Shown piece after piece: positions 8,286 through 16,426 of a stretch of 64,000 nucleotides of DNA; positions within the stretch are counted from its first letter, which is position 1; every line of letters starts with the position of its first letter. Location of the stretch: positions 129,919 to 193,918 of the forward strand of contig DATDPP010000040.1 of NCBI GenBank assembly GCA_035292685.1, in the 5' to 3' direction. This stretch comes from JALYNX01 sp035292685 (GTDB lineage: Bacteria > Actinomycetota > Acidimicrobiia > Spongiisociales > ZC4RG35). The position numbers were made by a program, and so were the translations under genes. The notes below the pieces were generated by a model that had not been told where the DNA came from, did no database searches, and was given only the letters and a program-made list of their open reading frames with translations.

Positions 8286-9707
8286 TCATCTCAGGGCCTC
8301 TCTCGTCGCCCTGATCCGCTCCAGGATGCCGCCTCCGCGCTCCCCTGGCTCGACCATCGGGCCCTGCATCGTGGACCACCGCTCTGCGATGTCCGATCCC
8401 ACGGACCCGGTGATCATGGACGCGGCCTGGATCGCGGCCCCTATCGCCACCGGCTCGTCGGTTTCCGGCACCATAAGCGCCCTCCCCGAGAGATCGGCGA
8501 TGACCCGCTGCCAGGCCGGCCCCCTGGCGCCACCGCCGATCAGGGTCAGGGGCGCCTCGCCGGGAATCCCCGAGCCGGCCTGGGAAATGGCAGACATCGC
8601 CTCGAGAAGTGAGGCGGCCGCACCCTGGTAGGCAGCGAGCAGGATCTCCTCGGGGCGGGTGGAGTGACGAAGCCCATGGATGCTCCCCGCGGCGCCGGGC
8701 AGGTTGGGGGTTCGCTCCCCGTCGAGATAGGGGAGGACCACGATATCGGTGACTTCGGCCACCTGCTCTCGATCGAGGCCCAGCCACGCGGCGAAGCGGT
8801 CCACCGCCAGAGTGCAGTTGAGGGTGGCGGCGAGTGGCAGAAAACCCCGGTCGGCGGTGGCGAAGCCGGCCACCACACCCGTCGGGTCGACGATCCGGCT
8901 GTCGGACACCGCGTAGATCGTGCCCGACGTCCCCAAGCTGACCACCGGTCTTCCCGGTCGGAGGCCAAGACCGAGTGCGGCGCCCATGTTGTCGCCGGTC
9001 CCGCCCGCGACCGGGGTCCCGGCCGGCAGCCCGGTCGCGGCTGCCGCCTCCTCTGTCACCTCACCGGCGCTGGCGCCCGGTGCGACGATGCTGGGGAGCA
9101 TGGCCCGATCGAGGGCAACAAGATCGAGAGCCTCCTGGGAATAAGCCTCGGTCGCCGAAGACCACCATCCAGTGCCGGAAGCGTCCCCTCGGTCCGTCGC
9201 CGCATTCCCGGTCAACCGAAAGGTGAGGTAATCGTGGGGAAGGAGGACGCGTCTCACCGCCCGGGCGATTTCCGGCTCGGTCTGGCTCAGCCAAAGCCAT
9301 TTCGAGATGGTGAAAGACGCCACCGGGACGACACCGATCCGCTCCGCCCAAAGATCGGCGCCCCACTGCTCGGTCAGTTGGCGGGCCTGGGGAGCCGAGC
9401 GGACGTCGTTCCACAAAGTGGCGGGGCGCAGCGGCACCTCGTCGCCGTCGAGCACCACCAGGCCATGTTGCTGGCCGGCGATCGAAAGGGCCTTGATGTC
9501 CGCTGCGATACCGGTCTCGGCCATCGCCAGGCCGAGGGCCTCCCACCACACCCTGGGATCGGTCTCGCGAGCACCCCCGGTCCCCCTCACCTGATGGCTG
9601 GCGCGCCCACTGGCAACCACATCCCCGGTTTCAGGGTCGACCACCAGCACCTTGGTGGACTGGGTGGAGCAGTCCACCCCGGCAATGAGACCCGACTCCT
9701 CCATCAC
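8286..9707 (-). CDS. xylB: FGGY-family carbohydrate kinase, probable xylulokinase
   Basis: Phosphorylates D-xylulose (or a related ketose) to the 5-phosphate for the pentose phosphate pathway. The 473-residue protein has both FGGY domains: the N-terminal phosphate-1 loop (GVDCSTQSTKVLVVD), SIAGQQHGLV with the xylulokinase-type QQHG segment, the TGDN adenosine-pocket motif, and the C-terminal LIGGGARGPAWQRVIAD block. Length and QQHG favour XylB over glycerol kinase. GTG 9707 overlaps the upstream dehydrogenase stop by 4 nt; ATG at 9704 is an alternative. The neighbour suggests a pentose-use operon. Confidence 0.85.
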   Translation of the reverse strand: MMEESGLIAGVDCSTQSTKVLVVDPETGDVVASGRASHQVRGTGGARETDPRVWWEALGLAMAETGIAADIKALSIAGQQHGLVVLDGDEVPLRPATLWNDVRSAPQARQLTEQWGADLWAERIGVVPVASFTISKWLWLSQTEPEIARAVRRVLLPHDYLTFRLTGNAATDRGDASGTGWWSSATEAYSQEALDLVALDRAMLPSIVAPGASAGEVTEEAAAATGLPAGTPVAGGTGDNMGAALGLGLRPGRPVVSLGTSGTIYAVSDSRIVDPTGVVAGFATADRGFLPLAATLNCTLAVDRFAAWLGLDREQVAEVTDIVVLPYLDGERTPNLPGAAGSIHGLRHSTRPEEILLAAYQGAAASLLEAMSAISQAGSGIPGEAPLTLIGGGARGPAWQRVIADLSGRALMVPETDEPVAIGAAIQAASMITGSVGSDIAERWSTMQGPMVEPGERGGGILERIRATREALR

Positions 9708-10696
9708 CTGACGCCAGCGTCGGCGACGATCCGCTCCATGACCACGAGGTTGGCCACCGCATCGGCTGGGTCGGTGGGAACCGGGGTGTCCTCACGGATG
9801 GTACGAGAGAAGGCGTCGGCCTGGATCCCGTATTGGTCGGCGGTCGCGAACTCGTGCACTTCGACATGAGGGGACACGGGCGGGTCGCCCCCGGCGTAAT
9901 GGAGCAATCGGGTGGGCCGGTCGGGAGGGATGTTGAACGGGATCTCGATCTCCAGGCGCCCGGTCGTCCCCACCAGATTCACACCCTGATCATCTTCGAG
10001 TTGGGTAGAGCAGGTGAAAGTGGCGTGACGGCCCTCGAAGTCGAGGACCGCCGAGGTGACCGCGTCGGTGCCGAACTCGGGGTCCCGGCGTATCGAGGAT
10101 TTGACGGTGGTGGGCTCGGCGCCGAACAGCATCCGGGCCACATTCACCGGATAGCACCCGACATCCATCAGGGCGCCTCCCCCGAAGTCGGAGATGTTGC
10201 GGATATTCGACGGATCGACGTTGCGATACGAAAAGAAGGATTGGATGGCGAGCAGCTCACCGATCTCCCCGGAGTCGACCATCCGCTTGGCCTCCACCCA
10301 CATCGGATGCAGCCGATACATGAAGGCCTCCATGAGTTTGACGCCGGCGTGGCGACAGACATCGATCATGTGGCGTGCCTGGTCGCTGCTCATGGCCAGC
10401 GGCTTCTCGCACAGGACGTGTTTGCCCGCCGCCGCCGCCCTTTCGGTCCACTCGGCATGGAGGTGATTGGGGAGGGGGATGTAGACCGCCTCGATGTCGG
10501 GATCAGCAAGCAGGGCCTCGTATGAGGGATATGCCCTCTCGATTCCCAGTGCGATGGCGGCTTCCTGAGCCTTGCCCTCAGATCGGGAGGCGATGGCACG
10601 CACCGGGCTCAATTCCGAGCGCTGCATGGCGGGGATGACCTTGTGCACCGCGATCCCGGCAACGCCGAGCACACCCCAGGAAACCGGCTCCGTCAC
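9704..10696 (-). CDS. Gfo/Idh/MocA-family oxidoreductase (D-xylose dehydrogenase-like)
   Basis: NAD(P)-dependent sugar dehydrogenase of 330 residues. The N-terminal Rossmann fold starts at SWGVLGVAGIA, followed by the family's VLCEKPLA motif with the catalytic Lys (~residue 97). The GFO_IDH_MocA C-terminal domain carries MEAFMYRLHP and ALMDVGCYPVN, as in NADP-dependent D-xylose 1-dehydrogenases and dihydrodiol dehydrogenases. Pairing with xylulokinase supports pentose use. The exact substrate is not certain: related enzymes act on inositols and anhydro-sugars. The GTG start at 10696 has AAAGAG upstream. Translationally coupled to xylB. Confidence 0.82.
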   Translation of the reverse strand: MTEPVSWGVLGVAGIAVHKVIPAMQRSELSPVRAIASRSEGKAQEAAIALGIERAYPSYEALLADPDIEAVYIPLPNHLHAEWTERAAAAGKHVLCEKPLAMSSDQARHMIDVCRHAGVKLMEAFMYRLHPMWVEAKRMVDSGEIGELLAIQSFFSYRNVDPSNIRNISDFGGGALMDVGCYPVNVARMLFGAEPTTVKSSIRRDPEFGTDAVTSAVLDFEGRHATFTCSTQLEDDQGVNLVGTTGRLEIEIPFNIPPDRPTRLLHYAGGDPPVSPHVEVHEFATADQYGIQADAFSRTIREDTPVPTDPADAVANLVVMERIVADAGVR

Positions 10697-10738
10697 GTCA
10701 TGTCTCTTTCGTCGTCGGCAGTCGGCAGGCTAATGAAG

Positions 10739-10765
10739 TAGAGCCGAAGGATCGCGTAGGCTCTA
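10739..10765. promoter_or_regulatory. Inverted repeat TAGAGCC...GGCTCTA between divergent genes
   Basis: A perfect 7-bp dyad with a 13-bp spacer lies in the 126-bp space between the xylose-type operon and the lipoprotein/haem-transport operon. A further hairpin, GACTG-GCA-CAGTC with outer GGGG/CCCC, ends 1 nt before the ATG at 10823. Either could be an operator or an RNA hairpin. No repressor can be assigned from sequence alone. Confidence 0.3.
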
Positions 10766-10822
10766 TGACCGTCCTGCGTTTCCGACTATGAGTCGATGGG
10801 GGTGACTGGCACAGTCGCCCCT

Positions 10823-11377
10823 ATGCACAGAACCACCACGCTCATGTCCCTGGTCGCTGTCGTGGCGCTAGTCGCGTCCTGTGGGTCGGAGACCGCCACC
10901 ATGACGACTATCGAAGAGGTAACGACCACCACGGTGGTCGAAGCCACGACCACGACTACCCCCGACACCACGTCAACCACGGCCGCCGAAACCACGACGA
11001 CGGCAGTGGAAGAGCCCATCGTCCCCGGCGAGGATCCCGAAGTCGATGCGATCGTCGCGGTGTACACCGTCGCCTTCGACAGCACCACCACTTTCGAGGA
11101 GAAGGCCGCGGTCATTGTTGAGGCGACCGGCCTCGAGGAGACGGTGGCCGCCTATGCCACCACCGGAGAGTCGATGGGTGGAGTCACCACAAAAGTCGAT
11201 GCAGTCGTTATCAGCGGCGACAGCGCCGAAATCACCTACACCTTGATGTTTGCCGGCAATCCGACCTATCCCGGTCTCAAGGGCGATGCGGTGCGCACCG
11301 AGGACGGTTGGAAGATCTCACGTGACATGTTCTGCGGGATCATGACCTCGGCCCAGGTCGGTTGCCCGACTGAATGA
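10823..11377 (+). CDS. Thr-rich lipoprotein of unknown function
   Basis: A 184-residue putative lipoprotein. The signal peptide has a hydrophobic core LMSLVAVVALVASC ending in lipobox VASC. A very Thr-rich linker (~25-65) is followed by a small globular domain (~70-184) whose layout (helix, then strands ending KISRDMFCG) resembles NTF2-like / Mtb12-type low-molecular-weight antigens. The ATG at 10823 is preferred to one at 10796 because it gives a normal signal peptide; neither has a ribosome-binding site. The stop overlaps hmuT by 4 nt (ATGA), so it belongs to the importer operon and may be an accessory surface protein. Confidence 0.6.
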   Translation: MHRTTTLMSLVAVVALVASCGSETATMTTIEEVTTTTVVEATTTTTPDTTSTTAAETTTTAVEEPIVPGEDPEVDAIVAVYTVAFDSTTTFEEKAAVIVEATGLEETVAAYATTGESMGGVTTKVDAVVISGDSAEITYTLMFAGNPTYPGLKGDAVRTEDGWKISRDMFCGIMTSAQVGCPTE

Positions 11378-12240
11378 GGTGGGCCCTCGCCGTTTTGGCC
11401 GCCGTCTCTGCGTTGCTCGTCGCATGCGGTGCGCCGAATGCCGGAACGGAGCCTGTCGATTCGACACGGATCGTCTCCCTCTCAGGCGACATCACCGAGA
11501 TACTGTTCGAGTTGGGTGTTGGTGCCCGCGTCGTCGGTGTCGACGTGACCACGGTGGCGCCAGACCAGGCGACCCGGCTTCAGATCGTCGGGGTGGGGCG
11601 GTTCCTCACGGCCGAGGGTGTCCTCGGCACCGATCCGACTCTCGTGATCGGAGACACCCAGACCGCGCCTGTGGCAGCCCTCAACCAGATCCGAGCCGCC
11701 GGGGTGACCGTGGAGATCCTCGAGGTGCCAGTGTCATTCGACGAGCTCTACGAGAAGATCAGCCGCATCGGTGATCTCCTGGGCCTGCCAGAAGAGGCAG
11801 AGGCTCTGGCCGCGAGGATCGACGCTGAGGTGGACGAGGTGTCGACGGGGGCGCTGACCAGCGCTCCACGCGTGGCCTATGTCTACACCCGTGGGCCCGA
11901 CGTCAACCTCCTGTTCGGTGAAGGGATGACGACGAAACCCCTCATCGAGGCCGCAGGCGCAGTCGACGCCGGGGCGGAGATCGGGATCGTGGGCACCGCG
12001 CCGGTGACAGCAGAGGCTCTCATCGAGGCAGCCCCCGACGTGATCATCGTCCCCGCCGAGGGGGTGGAGGTGATCGGCGGGATCGAGGCGTTCCTCGAAC
12101 TGCCGGGAGTCGCACAAACCCCTGCCGGGGAAAACCGGGCCATCCTCGCCTATCCGGAAGGCGACTTTCTCACCTTCGGGCCGAGGATCGCGGATTCCCT
12201 GCGTCTCCTCATCGAGGACCTTGCCGTCCTGCAGAGTTGA
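11374..12240 (+). CDS. hmuT: Haem/iron-complex ABC transporter substrate-binding lipoprotein
   Basis: Periplasmic-binding-type lipoprotein (288 aa) of the TroA/FepB fold, presumed to deliver haem or another iron complex to the adjacent permease. The signal peptide ends with lipobox LVAC. The mature protein begins with the classic RIVSLSGDITEILFELG segment, which is followed by the GVDVTTVAP region. Haem-type proteins carry this arrangement, but siderophore or cobalamin ligands cannot be excluded. It overlaps both neighbours (ATGA at its start, TTGA at its stop), giving a tightly coupled operon. Confidence 0.82.
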   Translation: MRWALAVLAAVSALLVACGAPNAGTEPVDSTRIVSLSGDITEILFELGVGARVVGVDVTTVAPDQATRLQIVGVGRFLTAEGVLGTDPTLVIGDTQTAPVAALNQIRAAGVTVEILEVPVSFDELYEKISRIGDLLGLPEEAEALAARIDAEVDEVSTGALTSAPRVAYVYTRGPDVNLLFGEGMTTKPLIEAAGAVDAGAEIGIVGTAPVTAEALIEAAPDVIIVPAEGVEVIGGIEAFLELPGVAQTPAGENRAILAYPEGDFLTFGPRIADSLRLLIEDLAVLQS

Positions 12241-13226
12241 GCAGACGCCTCGCCCTCCTGGTCGGCATCCTCGCCGGGGTCTCCCTGCTCAGTATCGGCG
12301 TGGGCAGCATGGCCCTTTCGCCATCCGAGGTCTGGGACAGCCTCCTTTCCGGCCTCGGATTCGGTTCCGCACCCCGGGTCGCTGAGGCCGTGATCTGGGA
12401 GCTGCGCCTTCCCCGGACGCTTGCGGTCCTGATCGTCGGCGGTGGTCTCGCCGCCGCTGGCGTAGGACTGGGAGGTGTCTACCGCAACCCCCTGGCGGAG
12501 CCCTATCTCCTCGGGATCTCCTCGGCGGCAGGGCTGGGGGTGGTGATCGGATCGCTGTTCACCCCCGCCGGTGTGCCACCGGTGGCGGCAGCCATCCTCG
12601 GCGCTGCGACAGCGGTGGCGATGGCGCTGACCACGCACCGAATATCCGCGGTCACTGGCGGCGGAAATCGCCTTATCCTGCTGGGTGTCGCCCTCGGGCT
12701 CACCTTTCTCGCCTGGACCGTCGTGATCATCTTCGTGGGTGACAACCCACGTCTGCCCACCTTCACCTACTTCGTCTTCGGCAGCTTCGGATCTGTGACG
12801 TGGCGTCATCTCGTGGTTGCGCTCCCCCTGATCCTGTTCGGAGTTGGGGTGATCGCAGCACGGGCTCGGTCGTTGGATCTGATGGCCCTGGGTGATGGCC
12901 AGGCCCGAGGTCTCGGCGTGGATGTCCGGAGGTCGACAACCTGGGTCCTGATCGCCGCCGGTGTCGCCAGTGGGGCAGCGGTGGCCATTGCCGGGGTAAT
13001 CGGTTTCGTCGGCCTGATCGCTCCCTACCTCGCGGCCCGGCTCTTCGGGCCCCAACACGGACGACTGCTCCCGGCAGCCGTGATCATCGGAGCCATATTC
13101 CTCCTGCTCTCCGACATCGTCGCCCGAAGCATCGCCGGTTCGGTCGAGGTGCCGGTCGGCATCGTCTCGGCGGCCGCGGGAGGTCTGTTGCTGACCGGTC
13201 TGCTCCTCAGGTCGAGGACCGCCTGA
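12237..13226 (+). CDS. hmuU: FecCD-family ABC transporter permease (haem/iron complex)
   Basis: Integral membrane permease of 329 residues with about ten hydrophobic segments. FecCD-family landmarks are ELRLPRTLAVLIVGGGLAAAG near the N-terminus, YRNPLAEPYLLGISSAAGLG, and the C-terminal coupling/EAA-like region GFVGLIAPYLARLFGP-type (here LIAPYLAARLFGPQH). It forms the channel for the substrate delivered by the preceding binding protein. The start is a TTG at 12237 overlapping the hmuT stop. It overlaps hmuV by 1 nt (TGATG). Confidence 0.87.
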   Translation: MSRRLALLVGILAGVSLLSIGVGSMALSPSEVWDSLLSGLGFGSAPRVAEAVIWELRLPRTLAVLIVGGGLAAAGVGLGGVYRNPLAEPYLLGISSAAGLGVVIGSLFTPAGVPPVAAAILGAATAVAMALTTHRISAVTGGGNRLILLGVALGLTFLAWTVVIIFVGDNPRLPTFTYFVFGSFGSVTWRHLVVALPLILFGVGVIAARARSLDLMALGDGQARGLGVDVRRSTTWVLIAAGVASGAAVAIAGVIGFVGLIAPYLAARLFGPQHGRLLPAAVIIGAIFLLLSDIVARSIAGSVEVPVGIVSAAAGGLLLTGLLLRSRTA

Positions 13227-13987
13227 TGCTGAGCGCCGACCGGATCACCTGTCGCCTAGACGATGCCACGGTCGTGGCAGAGACTTCGCTCCGCGTGGAC
13301 GCAGGAGAATTCGTCGCCATCGTCGGGCCCAACGGCGCCGGCAAGTCCACCTTGTTGGCCATGCTTGCAGGTGAGTTGAGCCCGACCACGGGCACTATCA
13401 ACCTCGGAGACGAGCCGCTGCAGGGCATTTCCCTCGAAGTGCGGGCACGACGCCGCGCCTACCTCCCGCCCAACCCGCTCGACGAGATTGCTTTCACCGT
13501 CCGTGACGTGGTGACCATGGGACGGCACCCGTGGCGCTCCCAGGGTCTGGCCGATGACGAACTGGTCGAGACTGCGATGCGGGCTGTGGGTGTCGAGGAA
13601 CTCGCAGATCGTGTCTTCGGCTCGCTGTCCACCGGGGAGGCGCAATTGGCCCAGGTCGCCAGGATCCTGGCCCAAGAGACCCGACTCCTCCTTCTCGACG
13701 AGCCAACCGCTGGCCTCGACATTTCCCATCAGGAGGCGGTCCTGGAGACACTTCGTGAATCGACCCGTGACTTTCGCGCAGTGGTAGCGGTGATCCACGA
13801 TCTCAATGCGGCAGCATCGGTCGCCGATCGGGTCGTGGTCATGTCAAAGGGTTCGACCGTGGCGCTCGGCTCGCCGTCCGAGGTGCTCAGGGACACCTTG
13901 TTGAGCGAGGTTTACGCCCATCCAATTGCCGTAGTCGATCACCCGTTTCGAGGGGGGCCCTTGGTCCTGCTCCGGAGCAAGACCTAG
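13226..13987 (+). CDS. hmuV: ABC transporter ATP-binding protein (haem/iron complex importer)
   Basis: Cytoplasmic ATPase (253 aa) powering the hmuTU importer. Walker A is GPNGAGKST (~residues 37-45). The signature is LSTGEAQLAQV, with Thr replacing the first Gly of LSGGE. Walker B is LLLLDEPTAGLD, and the switch His sits in AVIHDLN. The length matches FepC/HmuV proteins. The stop lies 3 bp from the convergent lipoprotein gene. Whether the importer is iron-regulated cannot be seen; no clear DtxR/IdeR box was identified upstream. Confidence 0.87.
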   Translation: MLSADRITCRLDDATVVAETSLRVDAGEFVAIVGPNGAGKSTLLAMLAGELSPTTGTINLGDEPLQGISLEVRARRRAYLPPNPLDEIAFTVRDVVTMGRHPWRSQGLADDELVETAMRAVGVEELADRVFGSLSTGEAQLAQVARILAQETRLLLLDEPTAGLDISHQEAVLETLRESTRDFRAVVAVIHDLNAAASVADRVVVMSKGSTVALGSPSEVLRDTLLSEVYAHPIAVVDHPFRGGPLVLLRSKT

Positions 13988-13990
13988 GTC

Positions 13991-14671
13991 TCAGACGGCG
14001 GGCGCCTCGACGGTGCCCGCCGAGCCGACCTGGGTGACGGTGGTCGTCACCTCTGCGGTGTCCGCGTCCGACTGGGCTTGGTAGCGGATCTCGGTGATTA
14101 GACCCTGCTTGACGGTGATCGCGACTCGGGTGCCGGCTCCGGGGCCAGCGACCGACCCGAGTGTGGCCAAGATGACCATCAACGCGCCGTCGCCAGACTC
14201 CACAGCCAGATCGCTCACGTCGGTGAGTCCGGCCAGCGGGGCTCCTGCTGGTGCCTCACCCTCGAGAACCGACCATTCGTCCTCAGGACCGGTGACCCAC
14301 TCCCCGTCGGGTGTCCTTACGTAAGAAACTTCCGAATTCCCGGCCGTGATGCTGGCCGCCACCGACTCACCATCCACCACTCCCTGGATGGTGGTGATCG
14401 TCTGGCCTCCGACCGTCACCAGCGATTGGAACCGGTAGTTGGGTGAAGTCGCAGCCAGAGCTTCGCCGAGAACCCCCTCCGCGTCGATCGCCCGGGTGGT
14501 GGTCGTGGCGATGGTGGTGGTCGTGGAACTGCTCGAAGTCGTCGCTGCCACGCTGCTGGTGGTGACCCCAGCCCCGGTCGTGGAACATGCCACCACCAGG
14601 GCCAAAAGCGGCCGGAGAGCCCATTTGATGGGCCCTCCGCGCCACTGACCTATGGCAGTGTGTTCAGTCAA
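13991..14671 (-). CDS. Thr/Ser-rich lipoprotein, last gene of the ECF sigma unit
   Basis: A 226-residue predicted lipoprotein of unknown function. The hydrophobic stretch RPLLALVVAC ends in a lipobox-like VVAC, followed by a Ser/Thr-rich linker (~35-62). A beta-rich domain (~65-226) faintly resembles LppX/LprG-type folds (repeated strand pairs, YVRTPDGEW), but I cannot assign it. The nearest upstream standard start is TTG at 14671, giving an unusually long n-region; a start near the cytoplasmic side of the signal peptide may be the real one. It lies 5 nt after the secreted-protein gene on the same strand. Confidence 0.6.
   Translation of the reverse strand: MTEHTAIGQWRGGPIKWALRPLLALVVACSTTGAGVTTSSVAATTSSSSTTTTIATTTTRAIDAEGVLGEALAATSPNYRFQSLVTVGGQTITTIQGVVDGESVAASITAGNSEVSYVRTPDGEWVTGPEDEWSVLEGEAPAGAPLAGLTDVSDLAVESGDGALMVILATLGSVAGPGAGTRVAITVKQGLITEIRYQAQSDADTAEVTTTVTQVGSAGTVEAPAV
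13997..14021. terminator. Probable shared hairpin at convergent 3' ends
   Basis: GGCGGGC (13997-14003) and GCCCGCC (14015-14021) form a perfect 7-bp GC stem with an 11-nt loop, 10 bp after the hmuV stop. It lies inside the 3' end of the converging lipoprotein gene. No U-tract follows, as is usual for actinobacterial hairpin terminators. It may equally be coding coincidence. Confidence 0.35.
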
Positions 14672-14676
14672 TTGGC

Positions 14677-15567
14677 TCAGCCTTGTCCCTCGCCATCCCC
14701 GTCGCCATCGTGGTCGCCATCCCCACGGTCCCGGCGATACTCGCGATCGTGCTCGCGGTCATCACCGTCACGTGAGTCCCATCTCCGATTGTCGGAAGCG
14801 GCGCCAACCTGCTCGTCGTCACCGCGGTGCTCCCGCTGGTCATCGTGACCCCAACCACAACGAACGTGGTTTTTGGAGTCGAGGGTGACGGACAGCTTGA
14901 CGCGCAGCTCGCCGTCTTCGTCGAGACGGGTCGAGGCAGAGAAGCCGACCCTGGCCTTGTTGTCGCCAGAGATCAAGGTGACTTTGATCCGGAACTTGGA
15001 CTTCTCGTCGGAGGTCTTGATCTTTGGCTCGCCGATCTCGGCGGTGACTCCGTCGGGAAGGACGATGTCACCAATCGTGATCGTGGGGACGTTCCCATCG
15101 AAGGAAACTGTGTAGGGGATAGTCACAACACCGGTGCCGAAAACATCTGCGGACCAGGATCCGGGCCCGGTCACATCGGCGGTGGCGTCGGCGGTGACAG
15201 TGGTCTTCACCCCGCCTGCCGTCGCCTCCTCGCCATGGCCCTTCGAGAAGGACTTCACCACGACCTGGGTGTCACCGTCGGCGAGGAGGAACACCACCTT
15301 GTGGTCGCCCTCCTTGACGATCGTGGCGCCCGATGGGTCGAGGGCCACTTCGGTGATGACCCCGGTCGCGTCCCGTGTCAGCGAGACGGTGAGACCGGAA
15401 CCGAGCACCGGTAGCACCGAGGTGACCTGGGTTACCGGTGGTACCGGCGTCGTGGTGCTGCTGGTTTCCTCTGTCGCCTCGGCCTGGGCGATGCCAGGCA
15501 GCGCCGCCAGCAGGGCCAACACCAGACCTGCGAGAAGTGGCTTAGATCGGCCTTTGATTGTCAACAT
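14677..15567 (-). CDS. Secreted protein with Asp/Arg/His/Gly-rich C-terminal tail
   Basis: A 296-residue predicted exported protein. The N-terminal signal peptide (KGRSKPLLAGLVLALL core) is probably cut after AQA (~residue 29). A Thr/Pro linker follows, then a beta-rich middle domain (~55-235). A striking tail from ~239 to the end is almost entirely Asp, Arg, His, Glu and Gly, with DGDHDGDGDG near the end. The tail composition resembles that of the membrane protein encoded just upstream. Metal binding or ionic cross-linking is possible but inferred. No recognised family. Confidence 0.6.
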   Translation of the reverse strand: MLTIKGRSKPLLAGLVLALLAALPGIAQAEATEETSSTTTPVPPVTQVTSVLPVLGSGLTVSLTRDATGVITEVALDPSGATIVKEGDHKVVFLLADGDTQVVVKSFSKGHGEEATAGGVKTTVTADATADVTGPGSWSADVFGTGVVTIPYTVSFDGNVPTITIGDIVLPDGVTAEIGEPKIKTSDEKSKFRIKVTLISGDNKARVGFSASTRLDEDGELRVKLSVTLDSKNHVRCGWGHDDQREHRGDDEQVGAASDNRRWDSRDGDDREHDREYRRDRGDGDHDGDGDGEGQG

Positions 15568-15603
15568 TGCTTCTCCTTCGTTGGGAGCTTTTTATTGGCG
15601 GTC

Positions 15604-16422
15604 TCACAACCGCTCGGTGGACGAGAAGTCGTCCGGAGATCCGTCGTGTCGTTCCTCCCGTCGATCGCTGTCGTCTTGACCCCTGTTGTCGGCATCGTCA
15701 TGGTCGACCGAGCCCGATCCGTCTCCATCCGACTCGCCACCTTGACGAGGCTCCTCGTCATCCCGTCCGTCCTCTCGGTCGATGTTGTCGATCTGTTCGT
15801 CCACCTTCTGGTCAAACCGAGGCGGGGCCACGAATTCGTTGTCACATGTGGAATTGAGGTCTTCGGCTGCATGGCGCCCTTCCCCGTCCGACAGGCACCA
15901 AAGGTGGCCGGTGTGATCGCGGTCCCAGCTCCGTACGGTGCGAGACGTCCGATATTCGGCGGGCCGGGCTTCGATCCAGCCGCCTTTCTCGCCTGATTGG
16001 GTTTCGGCAGCCAACGCGTCGATCGCGGTTCCCCGGCTCCAGGTATCGATCTCAGGTTTATCGACCGACTCCTGAGCTGACCAGAGACGACTGGCATGCG
16101 GATAAGGAATGTCGATTGGCAGCGGCAACACTCGTGCCACATCGGCGACCGCGGTCTGAATCGGATCGGGCAACCCGCCAGCCAGGGCTACGCCACCGGT
16201 GCCGAGGACCGTGACCAATGCAGTCGCCGTGGCGACCCAACGCATGGTTCGAGGCCCGCGAGCCAGGGCACGTGCTCTGGCGGCGGCAGCTGCGACGTGA
16301 CGCGAAGCGGTCACCTCGTCCGGCGCCAATACCAACTCGTCGCTGAGGGCAGTCAAGAATCCCGAGACTTCGTGACTCTGCCCTGGGCGTTCCATGCCCA
16401 GGGAATCGTTGAGAGGCGCCAT
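15604..16422 (-). CDS. Single-pass membrane protein, putative anti-sigma factor with charged extracellular tail
   Basis: A 272-residue protein with a cytoplasmic N-terminal segment (~1-60), one transmembrane helix (~62-84, WVATATALVTVLGTGGVALAG), a short LPDPIQTAVADVARV segment common in actinobacterial proteins next to ECF sigma genes, and a domain with two Cys (176, 193). The ~205-272 tail is dominated by Asp, Arg, Glu, Gly and His. The start ATG at 16422 lies 4 nt after the sigma-factor stop, with AAGGAA upstream. Position and topology suggest it binds the sigma factor on the inside and senses outside. It lacks the HxxxCxxC ZAS motif, so direct anti-sigma action is inference. Confidence 0.6.
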   Translation of the reverse strand: MAPLNDSLGMERPGQSHEVSGFLTALSDELVLAPDEVTASRHVAAAAARARALARGPRTMRWVATATALVTVLGTGGVALAGGLPDPIQTAVADVARVLPLPIDIPYPHASRLWSAQESVDKPEIDTWSRGTAIDALAAETQSGEKGGWIEARPAEYRTSRTVRSWDRDHTGHLWCLSDGEGRHAAEDLNSTCDNEFVAPPRFDQKVDEQIDNIDREDGRDDEEPRQGGESDGDGSGSVDHDDADNRGQDDSDRREERHDGSPDDFSSTERL

Positions 16423-16426
16423 TTCC

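Noticed and set aside
12150..13058. Long minus-strand open frame opposite hmuU (and similar 300-600-residue frames elsewhere)
   Set aside because: Shadow of a real gene: low-complexity, Arg/Gly/Pro-rich, no motif or ribosome-binding site, while the opposite frame is a clear permease.
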